Shown here: piece by piece, positions 35,860 through 44,796 of the stretch
How positions within the stretch are numbered: the stretch's first letter is position 1
Layout: every line of letters begins with the position of its first letter
Assembly (NCBI GenBank): GCA_019239975.1
Contig: JAFAZE010000101.1
Coordinates: forward strand, 1-55,373
DNA length: 55,373 nt
Origin: Streptosporangiaceae bacterium
GTDB lineage: Bacteria > Actinomycetota > Actinomycetes > Streptosporangiales > Streptosporangiaceae
Reading direction: 5' to 3'
Notes under the pieces: generated by a model
The model's input: the letters and a program-made list of their open reading frames with translations, nothing else
The model's database searches: none
What the model was told of the DNA's origin: nothing
Translations under genes and position numbers: made by a program

Positions 35860-36993
35860 GTGGAAGAGATCAACGCGAGCCCGGGCATGTCACGCGACGG
35901 CCTGCTGGGTGACGCGGGAACCGGCACCACGCGCCTGCTGGCCGACGAGCTTCCCGATGGGCTCGTGGTGGCCGACGAGGCGGGCCGGGTCATCGTCTTC
36001 AACCGCGCCGCCGCCAGGCTGACCTCCATCGCGCCGGAGGAGGCGCTGGGCAAGTTCGTCTCCGACGTGCTCCCGTTCCGCGACGCCGATGAGCGCGACT
36101 GGTGGGTGTTCGTCGATCCCTACCACGGGCTGTCGACGAGGACCCGGCACCCCGAACGGTCGCTGTACCTCACCGACGGGACGGAACTGCTCGTCTCCGT
36201 CGGCTACGTCCGCGACCACGACGGTAGGCGGAACGGGTCCGGGCCGGTCCGGCGGCTGGTGATCAGCCTGCGCGGCGCCCAGCAGCGCGCCCGGCTCGAG
36301 CGCAGCCGCGCGGAGCTCGTGTCGACCGTGGCGCACGAGCTGCGCTCGCCGCTCACCAGCGTCAAAGGCTTCACCGCGACCCTGCTGGCCAAGTGGCACC
36401 GGTTCACCGACGACCAGAAGCGGGTCATGCTGGAGACCGTCAACGCGGACGCCGACCGGGTGACCAGGCTCATCACCGAACTGCTCGACGTGTCCAGGAT
36501 CGAGTCCGGCCGGATGGAGGTACACCGGCAGCTCGTCGACATCCCGGACCGGGCCAGGAAGATCATCGCCGGCCGGGTCGCGGCGGGCGAGCCCGAGGAC
36601 CGGTTCCGGCTGGAGGCCAGCCCGGACGTGCCCGAAACCTGGCTGGACGCCGACAAGATCGACCAGATCCTGGGCAATCTCGTGGAGAACGCGGTCAGGC
36701 ACGGGGCTGGTATCGTAACCATCGTGGTGGAACCCGCGCACACTGACGGCGACGACGGCGGCCCGGCGGTCGCCGTGTCCGTGCGCGACCAGGGGGAGGG
36801 CATTTCCCCCGAGCTGGCGCCACGGGTGTTCCGCCAGTTCTGGCGCGGCAAGCGCCGCGGCGGCACCGGCCTCGGCCTGTACATCGTCAAGGGCCTCGTC
36901 GAGGCGCTCGGTGGCGTCATCACGGTCGGCCGTGCCCCCGAGGGCGGCGCGGAGTTTCGATTTATCCTGCCCGCTGGGGCCCCTCCCGCCTGA
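35860..36993 (+). CDS. PAS-domain sensor histidine kinase without adjacent response regulator (OhkA-like position)
   Basis: 377 residues, with no membrane helix, so probably cytosolic. A PAS domain covers about residues 17-115 (LPDGLVVADEAGRVIVFNRAAARLT). The DHp helix follows with H-box STVAHELRSPLTS (phospho-acceptor His159), then the ATPase domain with N box ILGNLVENAVRHG, G1 DQGEGISPEL and G2 GTGLGLYIVKGLVE. GTG 35860 is preferred for GGAGG 10 bases upstream; GTG 35824 is open but lacks a site. No response regulator is nearby. The place between the trmH-like gene and pheS corresponds to the Streptomyces orphan kinase OhkA, which influences development and secondary metabolism. Confidence 0.9.
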   Translation: MEEINASPGMSRDGLLGDAGTGTTRLLADELPDGLVVADEAGRVIVFNRAAARLTSIAPEEALGKFVSDVLPFRDADERDWWVFVDPYHGLSTRTRHPERSLYLTDGTELLVSVGYVRDHDGRRNGSGPVRRLVISLRGAQQRARLERSRAELVSTVAHELRSPLTSVKGFTATLLAKWHRFTDDQKRVMLETVNADADRVTRLITELLDVSRIESGRMEVHRQLVDIPDRARKIIAGRVAAGEPEDRFRLEASPDVPETWLDADKIDQILGNLVENAVRHGAGIVTIVVEPAHTDGDDGGPAVAVSVRDQGEGISPELAPRVFRQFWRGKRRGGTGLGLYIVKGLVEALGGVITVGRAPEGGAEFRFILPAGAPPA

Positions 36994-37063
36994 CGGCCGG
37001 CGGGCGCCCGCGAGCGGGCATCCCCCGTCACGGCCGCCACCCGCGGCGCATCGCGGAAGCCGG

Positions 37064-37087
37064 TAGGGTGACCACTGCCCGTTCAGT
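37064..37087 (+). promoter_or_regulatory. Candidate pheS promoter element and hairpin
   Basis: TAGGGT (37064-37069) fits a -10, followed by CACTG-N6-CAGTG (37072-37087). The remaining leader to 37212 has neither a Phe-rich leader peptide nor recognisable T-box parts. Confidence 0.3.
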
Positions 37088-37212
37088 GCAGTGATTCTTT
37101 TCCAGCCGCCGCAAGGAGCCTCGAAACCCAAGCCCCGAGAGGCCGGAAGTCCGGCAATGCCCGCATTCAGCAGGATCAGCAGCACCAGCAGGACCAGGAA
37201 GCAGGACCCTTC

Positions 37213-38367
37213 ATGTCCGCACCCAACAAGAACTACGACCCGGTCGCCGTGAGCTCGCTGTCGCCCGGCGAGGTCAGCCGCATGCTCGACGAGGCGCTCG
37301 CCGCGGTCGCCCAGGCCGGCTCGCTCGAGGAGCTCAGGGCCGCCAGGATCGCGCACGCCGGCGACAGGTCGCCGCTGGCGCTGGCCCGCGCGGAGATCGG
37401 CGCGCTGCCGCCGGAGGCCAGGGCGGAGGCGGGCCGCCGGGTCAGCGCCGCCCAGACTCAGCTCAAGGACGCCCTGAGCAGGCGCCAGGCCGAGCTGGAA
37501 GCCGACCGGGACCAGCGCGTGCTTGTGACCGAGGCCGTCGACGTCACGCTGCCGGGCGACCGCACGCCGCCGGGCGCGCTGCACCCGGTCACGCTGCTCG
37601 CCGACCGGCTGTCCGACGTGTTCGTGGCGATGGGCTACGAGGTGGCGGAGGGCCCCGAGGTCGAGGCCGAGTGGTACAACTTCGACGCGCTGAACATCCC
37701 GCCCGACCACCCCGCGCGGGAGATGCAGGACACGCTGTTCGTGGCGCCGTCCAGCGGCCCGGGCAGCGCGGGCGGCCCGGGGCTGCCGAGCCAGGGAAGC
37801 TCCGGCCTCGTGCTGCGCACCCACACCTCGCCGGTGCAGATCCGGTCCATGCTCACCCGCCCGCTGCCGCTGTACGTGGTCAGCCCGGGCCGCTGCTACC
37901 GCAACGAGGCCCTGGACGCCACGCACCTGCCGGTCTTCTACCAGATCGAGGGGCTGGCGGTGGACGAGGGGCTGACAATGGCCGACCTGCGCGGCGCGAT
38001 CCAGGCGTTCGTGGACGCGATGTTCGGCGCCGGGCTGCGCACCCGGCTGCGCCCTGACTACTTCCCGTTCACCGAGCCGTCGGGCGATGTGTCCATGGAG
38101 TGCCACGTGTGCCGTGGCGCGTCCACCGACCCGGGCGCGGACCCGTGCCGGGTGTGCAGGTCGCAGGGCTGGATCGAGATCGCCGGCTGCGGCATGGTGA
38201 ACCCGCGCGTGCTGGTGGCCTGCGGCATCGACCCGGACCGGTACAGCGGGTTCGCGTTCGGCCTCGGCATCGAGCGCGCCCTGATGGTCGGTCACGACCT
38301 CACGGACATCAGGGAGACGGTGGACGGCGACGTCCGGTTCAGCCGGGCTTTCGGGATGGAGATCTGA
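37213..38367 (+). CDS. pheS: Phenylalanine--tRNA ligase alpha subunit
   Basis: 384 residues. The N-terminal coiled-coil arm covers residues 1-100, then the class II catalytic core: HPVTLLADRLSDVFVAMGYEVAEGPEVEAEWYNFDALNIP, LRTHTSPVQIRSM, GRCYRNEALDATHLPVFYQIEGLAVD (motif 2) and FGLGIERALMVGHDLTDIRE (motif 3). Two CxxC-like pairs (CHVCRG, CRVCRSQGW) form an insertion common in actinobacteria. A Ser/Gly-rich loop after DTLFVAPSS is extra. Followed by pheT after two bases. Confidence 0.97.
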   Translation: MSAPNKNYDPVAVSSLSPGEVSRMLDEALAAVAQAGSLEELRAARIAHAGDRSPLALARAEIGALPPEARAEAGRRVSAAQTQLKDALSRRQAELEADRDQRVLVTEAVDVTLPGDRTPPGALHPVTLLADRLSDVFVAMGYEVAEGPEVEAEWYNFDALNIPPDHPAREMQDTLFVAPSSGPGSAGGPGLPSQGSSGLVLRTHTSPVQIRSMLTRPLPLYVVSPGRCYRNEALDATHLPVFYQIEGLAVDEGLTMADLRGAIQAFVDAMFGAGLRTRLRPDYFPFTEPSGDVSMECHVCRGASTDPGADPCRVCRSQGWIEIAGCGMVNPRVLVACGIDPDRYSGFAFGLGIERALMVGHDLTDIRETVDGDVRFSRAFGMEI

Positions 38368-38369
38368 CC

Positions 38370-41099
38370 ATGCGGGTACCGCTTTCCTGGCTGCGCGCGT
38401 ACGCCGAACTGCCCGATCCAGTCGACGCCGCCGAGGTCGCGCGCCGGCTCACCGCCGCCGGGCTGGAGGTCGAATCGGCCGAGCCCGCGGGGCACGACAT
38501 CCGTGGCGTGGTGATCGGCCAGGTACTGTCCATCGAGGAGCTGACCGGGTTCAAGAAGCCGATCAGGTACTGCCGGGTCGCGGTGAGCCCGGCGCAGCTC
38601 GGCGGCGACCCCGGGGACGCGTCCGGCGTCATCTGCGGTGCCGCCAACTTCGCCGTCGGCGACCGCGTTCCGCTCGCGCTGCCCGGCGCGGTGCTGCCCG
38701 GCGCGTTCGAGATCGGCGCGCGCAGGGCCTACGGCCGCATGTCCGAGGGCATGATCTGCTCGGCGAGCGAGCTGGCCATCGGCGACGACCACACCGGCAT
38801 CCTCGTCCTGGATCCCGATGCCCCGCTCGGTGAGGACTTCGTGACCTACGCCCGGCTGCGCGACGAGGTGCTGGAGATCGCGGTCACCCCGGACCGCGGG
38901 TACGCGGTCTCGGTGCGCGGGGTGGCGCGGGAGCTGGCGAGCGCGTTCGGTGTGCCGTTCACCGACCCGGCGCGGGCCGCGCTGCCCGGGCCCGAGGTGC
39001 TCGGCGGCCCGCTGGATGACGAGGGCCCGGACGTGTGGCCCGCGCGTATTGAAGACCCCACCGCGTGCGACAGGTTCGTGCTGCGCGAGGTGCGCGGCTT
39101 CGACCCCGCGGCCCGCACGCCGCTGTGGATGCGGGTGCGGCTGGCGCGCTGCGGGGTGCGCAGTGTCTCGCTCGCGGTGGACGTGACCAACTACCTGATG
39201 CTCGAGCTGGGCCAGCCGCTGCACCCCTTCGACCGGTCGAAACTGCACGGCGAGATCGTGGTCCGCCGGGCGAGGCCGGGGGAGCGGCTGGAGACCCTCG
39301 ATCACGTCAGAAGGGACCTGGACCCGGCCGACATCCTCATCACCGACGCCTCCGGGCCGATCTCGATGGCCGGCACGATGGGCGGGCTGTCCACGGAGAT
39401 CGACGAGCGCTCGACGGACCTGGTGATCGAGGCGGCGCACTTCTCCCCGGAGGGCACCGCCAAGATGAGCCGCCGGCACAAACTGCACTCCGAGGCGTCC
39501 TACCGGTTCGAGCGCGGCGCCGACCGGGAGCTTCCGCTGCCTGCCTCGGCGAAGGCCGTCGCGCTGCTGTCGCGGCTCGGCGGCGGCCGGATCATCCCCG
39601 GCTGCACGCACGCGCAGGCGCCCGTGGAGCCGGTCAGGGTTTCGATGGCCGCCGACTACCCGGACCGGGTGGCCGGCGTGGTGTACGGGCGGGACACCGT
39701 GGTACGCCGACTGCGCGACGTGGGCTGCGAGGTCCGCGAGGGCATGGCCGCGACCGCGCCGACGATCGCGCCGTGGCGCGCGGACCGCGCCGCCGGGGCT
39801 GCCGCCCCGGGGACCGCCGAGCACGGCAGGCATGACCGGCTCATCCCGGTGCTCGAGGTGACCCCCCCGTCGTGGCGGTCCGACCTGACCGACCCCGCGG
39901 ACCTGGCCGAGGAGGTCATCCGGCTCGAGGGCTACGAGAACATCCCGGCCCGGATGCCACGGGCGCTGGCCGGCCACGGGCTGACCGCCCGGCAGCGGCT
40001 GCGCCGCACCGTCGGCCGCGCGCTCGGCGGAGCGGGCTTCGTCGAGGTGCACACCGACCCGTTCGCCTCCCCGAAGGACTCCGGCGCCCTCAGCCTGCCA
40101 CCCGAGGACCTGCGGCGTCCCGCGGTCCGGGTCGCGAACCCGCTCAGCGAGGATGAGCCGCTGATGCGGACCACGCTGCTGCCCGGGCTGTTCCGCGTGC
40201 TGCTGCGGAACATCGGGCGCGGCTTCGGTGACCTCGCCCTGTTCGAGACCGGGCTGGTCTTCCGGCCGCGGCCCGGCGCGCCGTCGGTCGCGCCGATCCT
40301 CCCGGTGAACCGCGGGCCGTCGGTGCAGGAGCTGGCCGCGCTGGAGGCCGCGCTGCCGGACCAGCCGCTGCACGTGGCGGCCGTGCTGGCCGGCGCGTGC
40401 GAGCTGCCCGGCTGGTGGGGGCCCGGGCGCGCGGCGTCCTGGCCGGACGCGGTCGAGGCGGCCAGGGAGATCGGCCGGGCCTGTCACCTGTCGCTGGAGG
40501 TCCGCGCCGACAAGGAGCCGCCGTGGCACCCCGGCCGCTGCGCGGCGCTGTACGTGCTGGCGCCGTCGCCCGGCGCCGGGGCGAACGGCGGCGCGCGTGC
40601 TGGCGGCGAAGCCGGCGGAGCCGGGGGCGAAGCCGGCGGGGCTTCCGGCGAGCAGGCGCACGAGTGGCTGGCCGGGCACGCTGGCGAGCTGCACCCGCGG
40701 GTGATCGCGGCGTACGGCCTGCCGGCCCGGACGTGCGCGCTGGAGCTGGACCTGCAGGTGCTGTTCACGGCGGCGGAGGCGGCCGGGCCGGTGCGCGCGC
40801 CGCAGCTGTCCAGCTACCCGGTGGCCACGCAGGACGTGGCGCTCGTCGTGCCGTCGGGGGTCGCGGCGGCCTCGGTGCAGGACGCGCTCGAGGCCGGGGC
40901 CGGCGATCTGCTGGAGGACGTGCGGCTGTTCGACGTGTACACCGGCGAGCAGCTCGGCGAGGACAGGAAGTCGCTGGCCTACACGCTGCGGTTCCGTGCC
41001 CCCGACAGGACGCTGACCGTGGCGGAGACGACGGCGGCCAGGGACGCGGCCGTGGCCGAGGCCGCCCGCCGCGTAGGCGCCGAGCTGCGCGGCGGCTGA
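38370..41099 (+). CDS. pheT: Phenylalanine--tRNA ligase beta subunit
   Basis: 909 residues, longer than the usual 800-840. Start MRVPLSWLRAYAELP, the EMAP/OB tRNA-binding domain (VIGQVLSIEEL), B3/B4 editing domain (VDVTNYLMLELGQPLHPFDRSKLHG), B5 domain and the C-terminal anticodon-binding FDX-ACB domain (SSYPVATQDVALVVP to LRFRAPDRTLTVAE) are all present. The excess is mostly a Gly/Ala/Glu low-complexity insertion near residues 740-770 and loops in the B5 region. ATG 38370 immediately follows pheS. Confidence 0.97.
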   Translation: MRVPLSWLRAYAELPDPVDAAEVARRLTAAGLEVESAEPAGHDIRGVVIGQVLSIEELTGFKKPIRYCRVAVSPAQLGGDPGDASGVICGAANFAVGDRVPLALPGAVLPGAFEIGARRAYGRMSEGMICSASELAIGDDHTGILVLDPDAPLGEDFVTYARLRDEVLEIAVTPDRGYAVSVRGVARELASAFGVPFTDPARAALPGPEVLGGPLDDEGPDVWPARIEDPTACDRFVLREVRGFDPAARTPLWMRVRLARCGVRSVSLAVDVTNYLMLELGQPLHPFDRSKLHGEIVVRRARPGERLETLDHVRRDLDPADILITDASGPISMAGTMGGLSTEIDERSTDLVIEAAHFSPEGTAKMSRRHKLHSEASYRFERGADRELPLPASAKAVALLSRLGGGRIIPGCTHAQAPVEPVRVSMAADYPDRVAGVVYGRDTVVRRLRDVGCEVREGMAATAPTIAPWRADRAAGAAAPGTAEHGRHDRLIPVLEVTPPSWRSDLTDPADLAEEVIRLEGYENIPARMPRALAGHGLTARQRLRRTVGRALGGAGFVEVHTDPFASPKDSGALSLPPEDLRRPAVRVANPLSEDEPLMRTTLLPGLFRVLLRNIGRGFGDLALFETGLVFRPRPGAPSVAPILPVNRGPSVQELAALEAALPDQPLHVAAVLAGACELPGWWGPGRAASWPDAVEAAREIGRACHLSLEVRADKEPPWHPGRCAALYVLAPSPGAGANGGARAGGEAGGAGGEAGGASGEQAHEWLAGHAGELHPRVIAAYGLPARTCALELDLQVLFTAAEAAGPVRAPQLSSYPVATQDVALVVPSGVAAASVQDALEAGAGDLLEDVRLFDVYTGEQLGEDRKSLAYTLRFRAPDRTLTVAETTAARDAAVAEAARRVGAELRGG

Positions 41100-41340
41100 G
41101 GCCGCGGCGAAGGCACCCGGCGCGCTCCGGCTCGCGTCGATTGTCATACCGAACGAGCGGTGGTCACTCAAGTCCTGCTGGGATCACCGAGACACGGTAA
41201 GAAGACGTCAAGAAAACGTCGACCTATGCGCGCGATGCTACTTCCACCATTGAGCCTGGCTCATCCCGGGCTTACCGCCTGTAGTAAGTGGAGGTGCATC
41301 GAATTGCCTGTACGGCACTCACGACGGTGGGCATGGTTCG

Positions 41341-41484
41341 ATGGTATTCCGGGCGATGGGTTCGGAGGAAGCGATCGGTTACCTGGAGGAGAGTCTGGCG
41401 ATGTTCCGCGAGCTGTGCCTGCCCAGCAGGGTTGCGCAGGCGCAGCGGGCTCTCGACGGCTGCCGCGCCGCAGCGCGATCGTAG
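41341..41484 (+). pseudogene. TPR-like C-terminal fragment
   Basis: Forty-seven codons from ATG 41341 to TAG 41482, with strongly G/C third positions (38 of 47). The product contains EEAIGYLEESLAMFRELCLP followed by SRVAQAQRALDGCRAA, the helix pattern and spacing of one tetratricopeptide repeat at the end of a protein. The open frame extends upstream to 41254 without familiar sequence. Probably the remnant of a larger TPR regulator; a genuine micro-protein cannot be excluded. The rest of 41100-41585 shows nothing else convincing. Confidence 0.45.
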
Positions 41485-41585
41485 CTAGCCGAACGTGTAC
41501 AACTTATCCCTTCTTGTTGCGTAAGGTGGCAACTGTCCGTCATGATGTGATCACCAGACACCGCGCACCGCGCTGATCCGGAGGG

Positions 41586-42992
41586 GTGAACATCGCAAGA
41601 CACGCGGCGGCTCGGGGGGCGACGGTGCAGGCCGCAAGGGGGACGTTTAGCGACGTATTCGCGGTATCCGAGTTCCGGGCACTGTGGCTGGCGCAGCTTC
41701 TGTCGGTGGCCGGGGACCAGCTGGCACGGGTCGCGCTGACCGTCCTGGTGTACGACCGGACCCGCTCGGCGTTCCTCGCTGCCGTCACCTTCGTCGCGAG
41801 CGTGGTGCCCACCTTCATCGGCGGCATCGCGCTGGCCGGGCTGGCGGACAGGTTTCCGCGGCGGCAGGTGATGATCACCTGTGACCTCATCCGGTGCGTG
41901 CTGGTTCTCATCATGGCCATCCCGGGGATGCCGCTCACCCTCCTGGTGGTGCTGCTCTTTCTGGTGACGCTTGTCGGCGCACCGTTCACCTCGGCCCGCG
42001 CGGCCATCTACCCTGACGTGCTGACCGGCGACAGCTATGTGATGGGCACCGCAGTGACCCTCACAACGAACCAGTTCGCCCAGGTCATCGGGTTCGCGAC
42101 CGGCGGCGCGATCGTTGGGTTCTTCGGCACGAGAACGTCGCTCGTCCTCGACGCCGTCACGTTCACGGCGTCGGCGGTCATCGTGCGCGTGTGGGTCCGT
42201 TCCCGGCCGGCGCCCGCGGCGGCCACGGACGGCAGTCCGGCGCCCCGGGAAGGTTTTCTGGCCGCTGCCCTGCTGGTGTTCGGGAACCCCGCGCTGCGGC
42301 TGCCGATGTTTTTCGGCTGGCTTGCCGCTTTCTACAACGCCCCGGAGGGTGTGGTCGCCCCGCTTGCCAGGAGCCTTGGCGGCGGCTCTGTGGTGATAGG
42401 CGTGATTCTGGCCGCCCAGGCCTTCGGCGAGACCGTGGGCACGATCGTCTTCAGCCGCTTCGTGTCTCCGCCGGCCCGGCTGCGGTCGATGGGGCCGCTC
42501 GCCGTCTTCGCCTGTGTGATTCTTGTCGCGTTCGCGGTACAGCCTGGCCTGTACCCTTCACTCCTGCTCCTCGCCGCGTCCGGCGCATGTGCCTCGTACC
42601 AGATAGGCGCGAATGCCGCCTTCGTGACCGCGGCGCCACAACGGCAGCGCAGCCAGGCGTTCGGCCTCGCGCAAGGCGGGATGAGCCTGGGCCAGGGAAC
42701 GACGATGCTCCTGGCGGGTGCCGGCGCGGAGCACGCTGCCCCGGCGCGGGTGATCGCGCTCTTCGGTGCCCTCGGTGCCATCCTGGCATTCGCGATCGCG
42801 CTGAGCTGGGCCCGCAGCCGTAGCGGGCGGCGGCGCGACACTCGAATAGCGACGTTACCGGTTAGTCGTCTCTTCAGCCCCAGCTGTCGCCGCGCATGGC
42901 GCTCTCCTTCACTGTCACTTTCGCCCCGGATGTTTTCATATATAAGTTCAGCCCCAGCTGTCGCCGCGCATGGCGCTCTCCTTCACGCATGA
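41586..42992 (+). CDS. MFS transporter
   Basis: 468 residues with twelve likely membrane helices. VSEFRALWLAQLLSVAGDQLARVALTVLVYDRT is the typical start of the MFS_3/EntS-like exporter group, and LADRFPRRQVMITCDLIRC is the conserved loop 2-3 motif. Conventional MFS sequence ends near FAIALSWARSRSGRRR. The last 45 residues are translated from two copies of the 40-bp repeat in different frames and are unlikely to be functional. GTG 41586 lies almost on GGAGGGG; GTG 41625, with a G-rich site at a better distance, may be the real start. The substrate is unknown. Confidence 0.88.
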   Translation: MNIARHAAARGATVQAARGTFSDVFAVSEFRALWLAQLLSVAGDQLARVALTVLVYDRTRSAFLAAVTFVASVVPTFIGGIALAGLADRFPRRQVMITCDLIRCVLVLIMAIPGMPLTLLVVLLFLVTLVGAPFTSARAAIYPDVLTGDSYVMGTAVTLTTNQFAQVIGFATGGAIVGFFGTRTSLVLDAVTFTASAVIVRVWVRSRPAPAAATDGSPAPREGFLAAALLVFGNPALRLPMFFGWLAAFYNAPEGVVAPLARSLGGGSVVIGVILAAQAFGETVGTIVFSRFVSPPARLRSMGPLAVFACVILVAFAVQPGLYPSLLLLAASGACASYQIGANAAFVTAAPQRQRSQAFGLAQGGMSLGQGTTMLLAGAGAEHAAPARVIALFGALGAILAFAIALSWARSRSGRRRDTRIATLPVSRLFSPSCRRAWRSPSLSLSPRMFSYISSAPAVAAHGALLHA

Positions 42993-43077
42993 TCCTATTG
43001 TCACCCTATGCAGCAGTATTGTCACGATGTGCATCGGTTCAGCCCTCCTGTCGCCGCGCACTACGTTCTCCTTCCTG
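42873..43077. repeat. Three 40-bp direct repeats, each with a minus-strand mini-frame
   Basis: Copies at 42873-42912 and 42947-42986 are identical; a third at 43038-43077 is diverged. Spacers are 34 and 51 bases. On the minus strand each copy reads AAGGAGA, then a start codon about 6 bases on. In copies 1 and 2 the frame is MRGDSWG and stop; in copy 3 GTG opens VRGDRRAE and runs on to the stop of copy 2 (38 codons). The 51-base spacer holds two TATTGTCAC motifs (42996 and 43017). Copies 1 and 2 overlap the 3' end of the MFS gene. Confidence 0.85.
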
Positions 43078-43292
43078 TGTTCTGCGCCGTCACCGTGGAC
43101 CGCTGGTCGCTGTCCGGCTATCCGGGACATCCCGGCGGCGCGATCTTAGTTGATGTTGAAATAGTCTGGCTCTGGTGTGACCTGGCGCAATGGCTTTGGT
43201 CTCACTGGCCGATCTTGATGCCCGCCCGGCGCGGCCCGGGAGCCATCCAGCGCGAGCGGGGGGGGCGGTTTGGCGGTTTATGCCATCGAGCC

Positions 43293-43331
43293 GTGACAAT
43301 ACGAGACAATGGTTACGCGCACCGCTATAAG
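43293..43331 (+). promoter_or_regulatory. Candidate promoter of the diguanylate cyclase gene
   Basis: GAGACA (43303-43308) and TATAAG (43326-43331) are 17 bases apart. GTGACAATAC and GAGACAATGG form two 10-base direct units at 43293-43312. GTGACAATA is the complement of the TATTGTCAC motifs in the repeat cluster. The rest of 42993-43389 contains no supported gene. Confidence 0.42.
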
Positions 43332-43389
43332 CATCAGCCGGGGCGACCAGGGGGCAGTCGGGGGCGATGGACTAGAGGAGGAGGCGCTG

Positions 43390-44796
43390 ATGGGTGACAC
43401 TCGTCACGTGCCACGGTGGGTGAGAGGTATGGACAGCTGGCCGTTGTGGAGCCTCCCCCGTCGGCTCACCGTCTTCGTGGTCACGGTGATCGTCCTCGAC
43501 TTGACCGCCATCGGCGTGGCTGCGTCCCGTACTACGGTCTACGTTCATGATCTGGGAATTTTCGGTCTCCTCATGCTGTGCACGGCGGCGTCAGTCGAGC
43601 TGAGCAGGAAGGTCGGCGAGAAGGGGGGCATGATCAAGGATGTTCACGGTGTCTGGGAGCTGCCCGTCGCCATCCTGCTGCCTCCGCTGTTCGCGCTGCT
43701 TGCCCCGATACCACGCATCGCGCTCCTGCAGTGGCGGGTTCGTCACGCTCCGCTGCACCGGCGGGTGTTCAGCTGCGCGTCGATCGGCCTGTCCCTCGGT
43801 GCCGCATCGGTCACCTATCATGGCGCATCCGCGCTGATAGCCGTCGGCCCAGAAGGCTATCTCGGCCGTGGTACGGCCTGGATCCTCCTGATGATCGGCT
43901 GCGCTTTCCTTCAGCTGGCACTGAACAAGACGATGATTATGACCGCGGTCAAGAGCGCCGACCCGGGAACCAGCATCCGTAACGAGGTCTTCCGCCGTGA
44001 GCCGCTCTACAACGACCTTGCCGAGCTCTCGATAGCGGTCCTGGTTACCTACGGGGTGGCGGGCAACCCGTTGCTCGCGTTGCCCGCCCTTCCGGTCGTG
44101 ACCCTGCTGCAGCGGTCGCTGCGGCATGCCCAGCTGCTCAGCGAGTCGCGGGCCGACTCCAAGACCGGCCTGCTGAACGCGGCCACATGGGAACGTGAGG
44201 CGGCCGCCGAAGTCGCGCGGGCGCTGCGCACCGGCGCGCCGCTCGCCGTGGCGCTGCTGGACCTCGACCGGTTCAAGGCGATCAACGACACCCACGGGCA
44301 CCTGCTCGGCGACCAGGTGCTCAGGGAGATCGCCGGTGCCCTGACCAGCGTCCTGCGCGACTACGACCTGGCCGGCCGGTTCGGCGGCGAGGAATTCGTC
44401 ATGCTGCTGCCCCAGACCAGGGCCGTGGACGCCTTCCGTATCGCCGAGCGGGTGCGTGCGCACATCTCCCGGCTGCCGATCTACGCCGCGGGCGGGACCG
44501 AGCGGGTGCCGGTGACCGTCTCGATTGGCGTCGCGGCGCTGGACGCCGGTTCCCGCCGCGAGCTCCCCGAACTGCTCGCCGCCGCCGACGCGGCCCTGTA
44601 CAGCGCCAAGGCTTCGGGCCGCAACCAGGTCCAGATGATCAGCACGAGCAGGGGCCTGAGCGCGGCGCGCCCGGCCGTTCCCGACAAGCCGCCGGCGCTC
44701 CGCCCGGCCGACCAGCCGGCGGCTCAGCCACCGCCCGGGGTCGCGGCCGAACTCGGCACCGCAAGCACCGCGAGGACCTCGTCCGTCGCCGTGTGA
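43390..44796 (+). CDS. Membrane-bound diguanylate cyclase (GGDEF domain)
   Basis: 468 residues. The N-terminal half has about six membrane helices (from LTVFVVTVIVLDLTAIGVAA to YGVAGNPLLALPALPVV), a MASE-like sensor arrangement. The C-terminal GGDEF domain starts at DSKTGLLNAATWEREA. The active-site loop is RFGGEEF, a functional GGEEF variant, and an RDYD inhibitory site lies five residues before it, so product inhibition is expected. LLDLDRFKAINDTHGHLLGD carries the metal-binding Asp. No EAL domain follows. The last 45 residues are Pro/Ala-rich. ATG 43390 has AGGAGGAGG upstream. The 3' end overlaps the opposite gene by 73 bases. Confidence 0.93.
   Translation: MGDTRHVPRWVRGMDSWPLWSLPRRLTVFVVTVIVLDLTAIGVAASRTTVYVHDLGIFGLLMLCTAASVELSRKVGEKGGMIKDVHGVWELPVAILLPPLFALLAPIPRIALLQWRVRHAPLHRRVFSCASIGLSLGAASVTYHGASALIAVGPEGYLGRGTAWILLMIGCAFLQLALNKTMIMTAVKSADPGTSIRNEVFRREPLYNDLAELSIAVLVTYGVAGNPLLALPALPVVTLLQRSLRHAQLLSESRADSKTGLLNAATWEREAAAEVARALRTGAPLAVALLDLDRFKAINDTHGHLLGDQVLREIAGALTSVLRDYDLAGRFGGEEFVMLLPQTRAVDAFRIAERVRAHISRLPIYAAGGTERVPVTVSIGVAALDAGSRRELPELLAAADAALYSAKASGRNQVQMISTSRGLSAARPAVPDKPPALRPADQPAAQPPPGVAAELGTASTARTSSVAV

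Noticed and set aside
36994..37212. T-box or Phe-rich attenuator before pheS
   Set aside because: No T-box specifier or antiterminator parts and no run of Phe codons in any short ORF.
41160..41576. 138-residue ORF after pheT
   Set aside because: Composition is unlike protein and it conflicts with the better coding bias of the TPR-like frame at 41341.
42873..43077. CRISPR array
   Set aside because: Only three repeats, one diverged, with spacers of 34 and 51 bases and no cas genes. The repeats contain a translation start, which better explains their conservation.
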